Source: Thereva unica (Eukaryota > Arthropoda > Insecta > Diptera > Therevidae). Taken from it: a stretch of 64,000 nucleotides of DNA. Every line of letters starts with the position of its first letter. The stretch's first letter is position 1. This document shows positions 44,640-55,834 of this stretch, piece after piece. Under the pieces are notes generated by a model. It saw nothing but the letters and a program-made list of their open reading frames with translations, ran no database searches and was not told the DNA's origin. Location: assembly GCA_949987705.1 (NCBI GenBank), contig OX465281.1, positions 157,928,393 to 157,992,392 on the forward strand. Reading direction: 5' to 3'. The translations under genes and the position numbers were made by a program.

Positions 44640-47038
44640 TATGGAAGACGTTCGTAATATAGTCGTTGGGCATCAGACCTCCAGACGAAGGTGACGAGCA
44701 ATTGACTATAGACCAATATGTAAGCAGACAAAACACCCATTACGAAGCTTCGCTTCTGTGGTCTTCATCCCCCACTACTTTAGACAACAATCGTGAAGGA
44801 GCTTACCAAAGATTTAAAAGCCTAGTTAGGAAGTTGTCTCGAGAACCTAAGAAGCTATTGGATTATGACGCTGCCATGCGGGAAATGATATCTAAAGGTT
44901 TTGTTGAGGCTGTTTCGGTTTCAGGGCCAGGTGATTTACCGATCTATTTTATGCCACACCGACCAGTCTATAGAGAAGAAAAGACGACTACGAAAATGCG
45001 CATTGTTTTTGACGCCTCGGCCAAGTCGAGAGGGAATACTTCGTTGAACGACCATCTAGACACTGGACCAAACTTGCTGCCAGATATTTTAACCATCTTA
45101 TTAAATTTTAGATTGGGCGCTGTGGCTCTGGTAGCTAAATCTGGTCGAGACGTGCACAGATTTTTCTGGTTTAACGATCCTATAAGATCAGTCGATTGTC
45201 TGCCTTCACTCCAAGAATTTCGTATGACTAGGGTAACGTTTGGCGTGAAGTGTAGCCCTTTCATCTTGGCGTCGGTCCTACAAAAACATTTAATTGAAGA
45301 AAGTACTAATCATCCCGAAGTAAGCTGATGTTAAATTCTTTTTATATGGACGATTTGGTTGCAAGTGTTAACGATAAGGAAACAGCTGTAAAGGTATATG
45401 TTGAGGCCTGCGAGTTGATGCGTAAAGCTGCAATGACGATTAGGAAATGGAACTCAAATGAGACACAACTTCGAGAGATATTTGCGGCTTCCAATGATGT
45501 TCCAGCGACACAAAAGGTTCTTGGCGTTTTATGGTTCTGCCTGACTGATGAAATCTCGGTAGATTTGCAACCAGTGTTAGAACTTTTAGCAAGTTCTAAA
45601 ACCACACCATCGAAGCGGAAGGTTTTGCAGATTATGGCTCGAATATTCGATCCGCTAGGTATGTTTCACCTTTTATCGTCAACGTTAAAATTTTGTTTCA
45701 GGAACTATGGCGTTTAAAACTGTCATGGGACGAAGAACTGCCACCGAGATATGCAAAAACATGGAATAAGTGCTGTAGCGAGCTCCAACAACTTCAAGGC
45801 CTGACTATCAATCGACGTCTCTTAGCATCAGATGCAGGAAGTATATTTCAGTTGCACATTTTCGCAGACGCCAGCCCATCGGCCTATGGAACTGTGGCGT
45901 ATTTACGTAGTCAGTCTGGGTCGTCAATAGAAACTAGATTCATTTGCTACAAAAAACCGAATAGCACCATTGAAACAGGATAAGGAAAAGCAATTAACTC
46001 TGCCGAAGCTGGAGCTCACTGCAGCCTTAATGGCTGCTCGTCTACTGCAATTTATAAGAACCAATTTGAATTTTAGTTTTGCACGAACATACTTATGGAC
46101 CGATTCAAAAATAACACTGCATTGGATAAGAGGAGATATTAGCCGGTGGAAAATGTATGTTGCCAACCGTGTTCGTGAAATTCGGGAGCTGAGAACGGTT
46201 AACCTTTGGAATCACTGTCCGGGTACTTCAAATCCTGCTGACTACCTAACAAGAGGAGACTACAAAAAGTTTTTAGCAAATTCCTATAGTTGGATAAAGG
46301 GACCTTCTTGGTTGTCCCAAAGCGATAACGAATGGCCTAAGGAAATTAAAGATGACTTTGAAGATGCTGCATCTCTTTATGTTCAAAGTGTTGCCGAAAA
46401 GACTCCCGAAGAAAATATGCTATTCGATACAGGCAGTTTCAGTTCATATATGCGTCTATTAAGAATTACCGCTTATGTTATGCGTTTCGTACGGAATTCA
46501 CTTGCACCAAGCAATAGACCGACTGCCATATTTCTTACTGGATTAGAAATAGCAGACGCTAAGAAATACTGGAATAGCAAAACACATTATTTCTACCGAG
46601 TGGAAATTGAAGCATTGAAACGTGACAAACAAGTTCCTTCTAATTCAACAATTTTGACCTTAAATCCTATCCTGCATGAGAATGATATTTTGCGTGTGGG
46701 CAGCCGAATAGTACTCATGGAAAGCGATTACGAAGCAATATACCCAGCCATTTTACCGAGATCTCATCATATAACTAAATTGATCGTATTAGATGCTCAT
46801 CATCGGACTTTACATGGAGAAGTCAACGCAGTCTTGGCGAAGCTAAGGGAAAAGTTTAGGGTGCCACGGTCTCGACAACTTATCAAAACTATTATACGAA
46901 GCTGCCTTTTCTGCCGTCGATTTTTTTGTAAACCCGCGGAGCAGCCTTTTGCCCCTTTGCCTAGAAGTCGCTTAGTAGCAGCACGGGCATTTGAGACAGT
47001 TGGAGTTGATTTCGCTGGGCCTCTTTATATGTATTAAA
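44640..47038 (+). pseudogene. BEL/Pao element 1, pol: RT, RNase H, integrase start
   Basis: The plus strand reads DYDAAMREMISKGFVEAV and KMRIVFDASAKSRGNTSLND (RT N-terminal block), then VTFGVKCSPFILASV, and after a frame change FYMDDLVAS, the catalytic box. Next come KVLQIMARIFDPLG, LPKLELTAALMAARLL, YLWTDSKITLHWI, and NPADYLTRG (RNase H), then the integrase zinc site HRTLHGEV...CLFCRRFF and VGVDFAGPLYM, cut at the first catalytic Asp by Helitron copy 2. The usual RT motif with the first Asp is missing by an apparent in-frame deletion near 45130. Three frameshifts are present (about 45325, 45700, 45975). Confidence 0.92.
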
Positions 47039-47805
47039 CTAGCATAAAACCCGCGTGCCTTGCAACGCCTTTAAAAACTGTTTATTATGTGCAATGTTTT
47101 CCTTAAAGAAAACCAACAAAAAAGTCAGCTGTTATTATCCCTAAAAAGGGTTTATTATAGTGCATTTTTTTAATAAATATGGTAAACAAATTGCTGCGAA
47201 TATCACCTCTGCTCAACAAATCTGCAAGTTTTGAAGCAGAGATTGGCATGTATATGTCATCAAGAAAAGTGACATTTTAGGGTTTGACGAACGTTCGTTA
47301 AGTTTGTTCGCCTATTTACGTGGATGTAAGAAATTATGAAGCAATCACAAATGAATACTAAATAAAGTGAATTTGGAGTCATTCATTTCTACGTGATTAT
47401 AGGGATGCACTGTCAAAATTTCAGCCCTTCAGCTTCGGAGGTTTGGGTTAATCCCATTTCATCCCCTTTGGGGGTGCATTTCGAGTAATCGCCTATTAGT
47501 GGATGTCCACGTCATTATAGGGATGCACTGTCCTAATTTCAACCCTGTAGCTCCAGTAGTTTGGTAACCCCATTTCACCCCTTTAGGGGATGAATTTCGA
47601 AAAATCGCTTCTTAGTAAATGTCCACTTCATTATAAATATGCACTGTCAAAATTTCAGGCGTTTAGCTCCAGCGGTTTGGCTTAACCCCATTTAACCCCC
47701 TCAGGGGATGAATTTCGAAAAATCGTTTCTTAATGGATGTCCACGTCATTAAGGGGATGCACTGTTCAAAATTTCAGCCCTATAGCTCCAGCGGTTTGGG
47801 TCTGG
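47039..47805 (-). mobile_element. Helitron copy 2, truncated
   Basis: In reverse orientation to copy 1. Its CTAG 3' end (47039-47042) cuts BEL-1 integrase. About 3.5 units of the 118-bp minisatellite follow, after which the element stops abruptly at about 47805 against BEL-2. The 5' end is lost. Confidence 0.85.
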
Positions 47806-47984
47806 CGTGGTTCCTCTGGACACGAGATCGGCTGGATTTAGTTTGGTCTGTACATATTTCCACTGATGAACGTTGGATAATTTGTGAATCGTGGCTACTC
47901 GGTTAGAGACAAATGTTTTAAATGTTGAGGATTCGGCTTGTACCCACGATAAAACGATCTGCGAATCTGTCCAGTACGTTATAT
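47806..47984 (-). pseudogene. BEL/Pao element 2: RNase H second half
   Basis: The minus-strand reading from 47984 gives ITYWTDSQIVLSWV, STFKTFVSNRVATIHKL and LNPADLVSRGTTPD, the end of the BEL RNase H domain. It breaks at 47805 into Helitron copy 2. On the upstream side it is separated from the first half (51695-52067) by satellite unit copy 2, and the frame continues when that unit and one TAT are left out. Confidence 0.92.
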
Positions 47985-50900
47985 CCCACCAAAAAAACAT
48001 TAAAAATGTGAATTAGAATAGAAGTTCGTGGGTGCGGAAATTATTTATTGGGACAGTTTAGAACACACTTATAACAAAAAGAAGTGATATGGATTAGTCA
48101 AGATGAATCGTTAATAGCATGAAATAATTAAACACGTGCATTTACGAACGAATTCAAAGGAATTATACAACTGCCAATTTTTATTTAAAACTCAATAAAG
48201 TATTATCAACCGCGAAAAAGTTGGCTGGCGCGTTCGTTGTATACCTAGCATGAATCTTTGCTGAATTCAGTGTGGCTCAGTCTATAGTATTTCTAATAAA
48301 ATTTGTTACATTTCAAAGGACAGCTAAGATTCATGCTCTAAAATTGTTGTAAAATTCCTTTGAACTCGTTCGTAAATGCACGTGTTTAATTATTTCATGC
48401 TATTAACGATTCATCCTCACTAATCCATATCACTTCTTTTTGTTATAAGTGTGTTCTAAACTGTCCCAATAAATAATTTCCGCGCCCACGAACTTCTAAT
48501 TCAAATTTTTAATGTTTTTTTGGTGGGATATCTTTCTTTCTTGTTTTAATACATTCTAAAATAAAAAATAAATAATCTTCTGTATAAAGAAATATTATGT
48601 ATTTAATTGTTCATTATATTTTTTTATTTATTTTATAAGTAGGTAATAACAAAATAACAAAATGCAGGAATTCAAATTAATATTATTGCCTTTGTAAAAA
48701 AAAGCATAAGCTCCTTTCGAGTTTCTCGGCCAAGATTTTTTCTGTACTATGGAATCAATGATCCATAACCAGCTCGATTTTTGTTTCAACATGCTGATCG
48801 AATGACCTTGTTCGAGTGTTACTTTGAATTCATTCGTAAATGCCCCTGTTTATTTATTTCATACTAGTGTGTTCTAGTTATGATACCCTTTCATTTGATA
48901 CCCATGTCGATGGGCAATGTAAAGAAAATGGGTATCCGCCCTCTTGAGATAACCGCCGTGTATCTAAATATATTTTGACTATACTAAATCGCTTATTGTG
49001 TTCTACTTATCATTCTCTTTCATTTGATACCCATGTCGAGGGGGTTGTGAAGAAAATGGTAATCCGCCCTCTTGAGATAACCGCCGTGGATCTAAATATA
49101 TTTTGAGTATACTAAATCACTTATTGTGTTCTACTTATCATTCCCTTTCATTTGATACCCATGTCGAGGGGGGTGTGAAGAAAATGGTAATTCGTCCTCT
49201 TGAGATGACCACCGTTTATCTAAAGGTATATTGAGTATACAATATCGCTTATTATGTTCTGCTTGTCATTCCCTTTCATTTGATACCCATGCCGAGGGGG
49301 TTGTGAAGAAAATGGTAATCCGCCCTCTTGAGATGGCCGCCATGGATCTAACCAGATATTGAGTATATTATATCGCTTATGGTATTCTACTTATGATACC
49401 CTTTCAATTGATACCTATGTCGAGGTGGTGGTGAAGAAATGGTAGTCCGCCCTCTTGAGACGGCCGCCATGGATATAAAGACATAGCTTATTGTATTCTA
49501 CTTATCATACCCTCTCATTTGATACCCATGTCGAGGGGGTTATGAAAAAAATGGTAATGCGTCCTCTTGAGGTGGCCTCGGTGGATCTAACTATTTATTG
49601 AGTATACTATATTGCTTATTGTATTCTACTTATCATACCGTTTCATTTAATACCCATGTCGAGGGGTTGTGAAAAAAATGGTAATCCGCCCTCTTGAGAT
49701 GACCGCCATGGATCTAACCATATATTGAGTATATTATATCGCTTATGGTATTCTACTTATGATACCCTTTCAATTGACACCTATGTCGAGGTGGTGGTGA
49801 AGAAATGGTAGTCCGCCCTCTTGAGACGGCCGCCATGGATATAAAGACATAGCTTATTGTATTCTACTTATCATACCCTTTCATTTGATACCCATGTCGT
49901 GGGGGTTGCGAAGAAAATGGTAATACGTCCTCTTGAGGTGGCCTCGGTGGATCTAACCAGATATTGAGTATACTATATTGCTTTTTGTCTTCTACTTAAG
50001 ATACCCTTTCAATTGATACCTATGTCGAGGTGGTGGTGAAGAAATGGTAGTCCGCCCTCTTGATACGGCCGCCATGGATATTAAGTAATAGCTTATTGTA
50101 TTCTACTTATCATACCCTTTCATTTGATACCCATGTCGAGGCGGTTGTGAAGAAAATGGTAATCCGCCCTCTCGAGATGACAGCCATGGATCTAACCAGA
50201 TATTGAGTATATTATATCGCTTATGGTATTCTACTTATGATACCCTTTCAATTGATACCTATGTCGAGGTGATGGTGAAGAAATGGTAGACCGCCCTCTT
50301 GAGACGGACGCCATGGATATAAAGACATAGCTCATTGTATTCTACTTATCATACCCTTTTATTTGATACCCATGACGTGGGGGTTGCGAAGAAAATGGTA
50401 ATACGTCCTCTTGAGGTGGCCTCGGTGGATCTACCTATTTATTGAGTGTACTATATTGCTTATTGTATTCTACTTATCATACAGTTTCATTTTATACCCA
50501 TGTCGAGGGGGTTGTGAAGAAAATGGCAATCCGCCATCTTGAGATGACAGCCATGGATCTAACCATATATTGAGTATATTATATCGCTTATGGTATTCTA
50601 CTTATAATACCCTTTCAATTGATACATATGTATGTCGAGGTGGTGGTGAAGAAATGGTAGTCCGCCCTCTTGAGACGGCCGCCATGGATATAAAGACATA
50701 GCTTATTGTATTCTACTTATCATAGCTTTTCATTTGATACCCATGTCGAGGAGGTTGTGAAGAAAATGGTAATGGGTCCTCTTGAGGTGGCTTCGGTGGA
50801 TCTAACTATTTATTGAGTATACTATATTGCTTATTGTATTCTACTTATCATACCCTTTCATTTGATACCCATGTCGAGGAGGTTGTGAAGAAAATGGTAA

Positions 50901-51694
50901 TCCGCCCTCATGAGATGACCGCCATGGATCTAACCAGATATTGAGTATATTATTCGCTTATGGTATTCTGCTTATGATACCCTTTCAATTGATACCTATG
51001 TCGAGGTGGTGGTGAAGAAATGGTAGTCCGCCAGTATTCTACTTATCATACCCTTTCATTTGATACCCATGTCGAGGGGGTTGTGAAGATAATGGTAATC
51101 CTGCTGGATTTGACTAACTTGTAAGGAATATGTCATATTTTTAGAAATAAATTACAATTACGAACTCGGCATTCGGTATTTCAAAATTTTACTGTACATT
51201 TGTACTGTAAACTACATGTTTTTTATAGTACCTAACGCAATCTGATACTGTAGTTGCGGCTAACCACTTTAAATGAATGCATTTTGTTAATCATCTAATG
51301 CCATCTGGCATCAACAGTTCGAGTAAACACTTTTCGACTAACTAGTAGCACCATCTCATTTATTGAGCAATTGAAATAACTTAGAGCGCCATCTGACAGA
51401 ATAATTTTGAGTACCCACTTTTTTAGACTGAAGGAGAAGAAAAAAGTTCGATTCGAAATGTAAAAAATGTAAAAATAAAGGAAACGAAGAATGATAGGAA
51501 AAAAAACTCATGGAATAATAAATTATTTATATTTTGGTTATCGGTTACAAATGAAAACTTACTTATATATTGCTTATAAAAAGGTGATAAATCGCATAAT
51601 TTTATAAAAAAACACCTTGTTTTCTATGTTTAGGAGTAAATAAGGCATTAGCTGTTTGCCCTTACGAACTCGGCAAACTACCGCTTGCCTTGAT
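47985..51694. mobile_element. Satellite-carrying mobile unit, copy 2, inside BEL-2
   Basis: Same ends and order as copy 1: foldback (47985-48530), AT-rich spacer, a shorter satellite array (48860-51100) and a unique tail (51104-51694). TAT lies on each side (47982-47984, 51695-51697). The insertion divides the BEL-2 RNase H, and taking it out with one TAT restores the codon frame exactly, so both borders are precise. This shows the array moves as part of a transposable unit. Confidence 0.88.
48860..51100. repeat. 128/111-bp satellite array in copy 2
   Basis: Same A and B monomers as 39660-43435 but about 2.2 kb long. The 495-bp higher-order pattern is not evident. Monomers such as the GTGGCCTCGGTGGATCTAAC variant are shared with copy 1. 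Confidence 0.9.
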
Positions 51695-52067
51695 TATGGA
51701 TCTTTAAACTTAAGTCTGATCTAACTCGGTCCACCAATTGTGCCATCAGTTTTGCTGCACATAGCTCCAGTCGTGGTAGCGTGATGATTTTTCGCGGAGC
51801 TACTCGTGACTTTGCACAAATTAAGCGTACTGTGATCTGCCCGGCTGCATTTTTTGATCGTAAATATAAGGCTGCTCCATACGCCTTTTCCGAAGCATCG
51901 GAAAATGCGTGCAGCTGTATGTTTACTGGCCGGTCTGCTAGTATTCTCCTGGGAACCTTGATGTCGTTTAGCCTTGATAGGCTCTGCCGAAAATATGTCC
52001 ATCTAGTGTGAAGTTCTGCGTGTAGACTGGCATCCCAGTCTAGTTTTAATGCCCATAGCTCCTGCAT
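51695..52067 (-). pseudogene. BEL/Pao element 2: RNase H first half
   Basis: Reads MQELWALKLDWDA, QLHAFSDASEKAYGAALYL (catalytic Asp), and ITLPRLELCAAKLMAQLV, ending at the satellite unit. It is in a different frame from the RT at 52068 onwards, separated by a frameshift close to an 18-bp direct duplication (GATCGAAAAGATGGGCAG, near 52081 and 52099). Confidence 0.92.
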
Positions 52068-53403
52068 GAAGATTTTTGCGATCGAAAAGATGGGCAGGAT
52101 CGAAAAGATGGGCTACATCTGCTAGTACACTTCGCTTAGTGATGCGCTTCACTCCTTCCCATTTCGTTTTTATGAGAAACTGGTCTGCTTTGGGGAACCA
52201 AGTTAAGCCTAAGGTTTTGACGGATGTGTCTGTCACGTCGCTGATATCAATTTCTTTTTCGCGATCTTCCTTTGGGATTCTGGCTAATAAGTCTGGATAG
52301 TTTGCACACCATTTTCGAAGCGAGAAGCCTCCTGCCTTCATTATGTCGATAAGTTCGGTCTGCATATTGAGCGCCTTAACCGGGGAATCGCACCCTGTCA
52401 TAACGTCATCCATGTAAAAATCTTTCCTGGTAATTGCTGCGCCCAAAGGATATCGTTCTATTTCATCCTCTGCTAGTTGTTGCAGGCACCTAGTTGCTAA
52501 ATAAGGTGCGGCAGTGGTACCGTAGGTTGCTGTTCGTAATCGGAATATTTTCAACTCCTCTTCGGGGTGATCTCCCCACAAAATGAGCTGTAGATTTTGA
52601 TCACTTGGATTAATCCATATCTGTCGATACATCTTGGTTATATCGCTTGTAAAAACGTACTTATGCGCCCTGAAGCGAACTAGGATGGTAAACAGCTCAT
52701 CTTGAGTTCTAAGACCCTTATGCTGAATGTCATTGAGGGACAAGTTCGTTGTTGATTTTGCTGAGCCGTCGAATACGACCCGTAATTTCGTTGTGCTGCT
52801 CTCCGGACGAATGACGCAATGATAGGGTAGGAAGTAATGCTGCTGGCTGAGGTCTTCATGTTTGATTTGTTCCAGTTCCATGTGTTGAAGTTTGTGATAT
52901 TCATGTATGAATTCCCTATATTGTTGTTTCAATTCCGGACATTTTGTTAGTCTTTTTTCTAATGACAGGAATCGTTGAAAGGCAATACTCCAAGATTCCC
53001 CTAGGGCGGACGGGTCTTGTTTTAATGGAAACCGAACTATGTATCGTCCTGATGATTCCCTCTTGGTAGTGGCCCTAAAGAAGTCTTCACAATATTGCTC
53101 GGCTGGTGTGATGCAACGCTCTGGTTTGTCTATTTCCTCCATTTCCCAGAATTTTTCTAGAGCTGTTTCCAATCCTTCCTGCTCGAGTTGGCTTATTCCG
53201 CAAAAGGCTGAAGTTGCGTCTTGTGAAGTTGCTTTCCCTGTCACAATCCACCCGAGAACTGTGTTTTGTAGTACAGTATCCGAGTCTTTTAGTTTTATTT
53301 GTCCGATTGACTGTAGTGAGTAGACTAATTCAGCCCCAATCAGCAAGTCAATACCGCGAGATATGTTGAAATTAGGGTCGCCCAATTGAATGTTTTTTGG
53401 AAT
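52068..53403 (-). pseudogene. BEL/Pao element 2: reverse transcriptase
   Basis: A 460-codon minus-strand frame. DPNFNISRGIDLLIGAEL links to the protease. Then YHCVIRPESSTTKLRVVFDG, FTSDITKMYRQI (motif with first catalytic Asp), LRTATYGTTAAPYLATRCL, KDFYMDDVMTG (catalytic YMDD) and LGLTWFPKAD follow, up to SVLADVAHLFDP. Unlike BEL-1, all RT catalytic residues are present. The only in-frame stop is a TAG at about 53404 at the protease/RT border. Confidence 0.94.
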
Positions 53404-53406
53404 GAG

Positions 53407-53800
53407 CTAATCTGCCGTCGGGATGTAACTACTCGGCTGATCAGATGTTATTTTCGTTAGGATGAAGACTTCCAAACTGGTTGTGAATCCACATGTCCGT
53501 GATTTTATTTTAAGATGAACTCTGCCGTGGCTGGTTAGTGGAATTTCTTCTATCCCAGTGATGTCGTGCTGTCCCTTGCGGGACATGAAACCTAGTCTTC
53601 GAGTGAATCGTTCTGTGGCGAAACTGAGCTGGGAGGCAGAATCGAGGACGACTCTTCCCTCCACCCAGTTGCCATGATGATCCATTACTTGCACTATGGC
53701 TGTTGCTAAAAATACGTATGACGTTGAATATTTATACTGTGCTTCTTGGTGGGTTGCGGCTGCTAAGTTTGCTGGGGGGGAACGATCTCTTGCTGAGGTG
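53407..53800 (-). pseudogene. BEL/Pao element 2: aspartic protease
   Basis: Reads STSYVFLATAIVQVMDHHGN and then VVLDSASQLSFATERFTRRL, where LDSASQ carries the catalytic Asp of the BEL-type retropepsin (DUF1758). It continues to a TAG before the RT. About 95-130 codons, the family's normal size. Confidence 0.9.
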
Positions 53801-53823
53801 ATGGTCTCTGAGTGGACCTTGAA

Positions 53824-54829
53824 TCATCGTGCAATATGGTATTGTGTCTCTGCACATTTGGAACAGCGTCTTCCTTTGCATTTGGATACTGAGTGTCCAG
53901 TCCTGAGGCAATTTTCACATCTTTTCCACTGTCGGACGTACTTTGCTGGCTCCTGTGGTTTTAGCGTTAAAAACCTTTGGCAATAGTACAACGGGTGCTC
54001 TCCTTTGCACATGTCGCATGGCCTTTGATAGGATTTTTTGCTAACATTAAAGACGCCTTGTGACCTTGAGGGCGCTCTTTCATGTACTGGCTGTTGATTC
54101 GTCCACTTCCCAGTGCTTCCAGTGATTGAAAGCGGGTTTCCAAGAATTTAAGGAGTCCAAATATGTCTGGGACTTCCTTCGGATTGGTGAGTGACTGCTC
54201 GTAAAGATGATGAGTGGCTCGATCAAGTTTCTTGACCAGGATATGGTGTACGAGAGGGCTCCAACTGTCTGTGTTAAGACCTGTGTTATTTAATTTCAGT
54301 AACACTTCCTTTGTGTTATCGTGTAAGGCCTTTATGGCGGTGGCGGACTCACTTTGCAGGGATGTCTGGTTCATTAATTTGTCCAAGTAGGCTGTTATTA
54401 ACAGCCGCTTATTCTCGTAGCGCTCATTAAGTGTTGTCCATGCAATGGAATAATTATGTTCTGTTACTGGGAGGTGTTGTACAATTTTGCTGGCTTCCCC
54501 CACTAGGTTTGCCTTTAAATACATTAACTTCTGTACCGCACCCATTGGCTGAATATGGATTAATTCCTTGAAAAGATCTCGGAACTGTTCCCACCTGAGG
54601 TAATTCCCGTCAAACGTAGGTAGTGTGATCTTAGGGAGCTTTACTGAGTTTGATATTGATGGCCTGGATGGAAGTGTCGTTTCCTGAGGAGCAGAGAGTT
54701 CTTGGATGTGTGTAATTATATCAAGATAGTGGTCCTCCAGTTCTAGGAACACATTCAGGTTGTAGTCAGCTTGATCCGCTTCAGACATGATGTCTTGGTA
54801 TAACTTGCTGATATCCGTCCAATATTTTT
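53824..54829 (-). pseudogene. BEL/Pao element 2: gag, central part and zinc knuckles
   Basis: From 54829 the frame reads EKYWTDISKLYQDIMSEADQ, then VKLPKITLPTFDGNYLRWEQ, LKANLVGEASKIVQHLP, and LNERYENKRLLITAYLDKL, the DUF1759 gag core of BEL/Pao elements. Near 54030 a frameshift moves it to the frame holding MCKGEHPLYYC and CENCLRTGHSVSKC-KGRRCSKC (C-x2-C-x4-H-x4-C knuckles), which ends at 53824. Confidence 0.92.
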
Positions 54830-54837
54830 CAATTGTG

Positions 54838-55080
54838 CCCATAATTATGAAAGTGGTCTAAGTCAAAATTTAAAAAAAATGAGTTTATCAGTTATTTCAT
54901 ACCACATTAGTTTAAACTAAATGTATTCAATGTAATTTTTACGAAATTGTCAAAAATGAACCATTAGATAGTGGTTGTAATTTCAACATTATATGGAATT
55001 CATTCAGTGTGTCAAATGCAATTCATTAAATATCTTCAAACAAGAAATATATGACTTAGACCACTTTCATAATTATGGGC
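54838..55080. mobile_element. Small TIR insertion in BEL-2 gag
   Basis: Ends TGCCCATAATTATGAAAG and CTTTCATAATTATGGGCA (inverted, about 32 bp with following bases). ACAATTG-type duplicated bases flank it (CAATTGT at 54830-54836 and ACAATTG at 55081-55087). Deleting it with one duplicate rejoins the gag codons in frame, so the apparent ATG at 54842 is part of the insert and not a start. Confidence 0.8.
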
Positions 55081-55087
55081 ACAATTG

Positions 55088-55658
55088 TTGTTCTCCGTTG
55101 TGTGTAGTATGCTTGAGAACGCGGGATATTCAGGTCTTGTTCTGTGGATGCCAAAAGCCGTTCTAGAGCCGTCATAAGCGCATGTTGGCGTCGTAACCGT
55201 CTAGCTTGTTCTATGTCGGCCACTTCTCTTTTATCATCTGCTGATTCCTCCGGCTCACTATCATTTTCCTGGCCGCTGGTGCCGGCTTTTGGGCTTGGAT
55301 CTCTGATCTTTGCTGCCGTGGTCTTTGATGCTGGAACCTTTGATGCTGCAAGTTCTGCTGTTGCAGCTATGATGGCTGCTTGAATTGCCTTTTTAAATTC
55401 TTCGTACACTGTTCTTACTACTTCTTCAAATCCCTGGCTGAAATACGGATGTTGCGAGAATTCCTCTTGTAATGGGGTCAGTTGGCTGTTGTTTTGCTGG
55501 AATTGAGCCCAATCTTCTTCCAGCGTTGAGAGCCTTCTCTGGATGCCATCGTCTCCCCTTTTTCTGCTGGGGGAGCCTTTTTTGAAGTTCTGAAACTGCT
55601 TCTCGATGCGTTTTCCGATTCCGGATTGAAGAGTTACAAGCTGTTCGAATGATTCCAT
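55088..55658 (-). pseudogene. BEL/Pao element 2: gag N-terminus
   Basis: Starts at MESFEQLVTLQSGIGKRIEK (55658), directly after the leader. It has a Gln-rich region (DWAQFQQNNSQLTPLQEEF), an Ala-rich stretch (AAIIAATAELAASKV), and an acidic linker (SEPEESADDKREVADIEQ), then joins to the DUF1759 part after the small TIR insert. The start is chosen because it is the first ATG after the primer-binding site. Confidence 0.85.
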
Positions 55659-55685
55659 GGCGTAAACGGGATCACCAAATGATTC

Positions 55686-55704
55686 TCGAACGTCGGGGTC
55701 ACCA
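55686..55704 (-). promoter_or_regulatory. BEL-type primer-binding site
   Basis: The minus strand reads TGGTGACCCCGACGTTCGA, which closely follows the primer-binding sequence of insect BEL/Pao elements, placed just inside the 5' LTR and 28 bases before gag. Confidence 0.8.
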
Positions 55705-55834
55705 ATGAAAATAATAGATTATTTTATCTATTTATTAACTTCTCAGTGCAGCCTCACACTGAGTATAAAATAAAAGGCTTGATTCTTAATGACTGAATGA
55801 ATTTAATTTATTTGTTTCTTCTTTTATATAAAAA
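55705..55834 (-). repeat. BEL-2 5' LTR, truncated
   Basis: The 130 bases preceding the primer-binding site include a TATATAAAAG box and a TTCAGTCATT initiator-like motif, fitting the R-U5 part of an LTR. The upstream part was replaced by Helitron copy 3, whose CTAG end is at 55835. No 3' LTR is present in the window. Confidence 0.7.
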
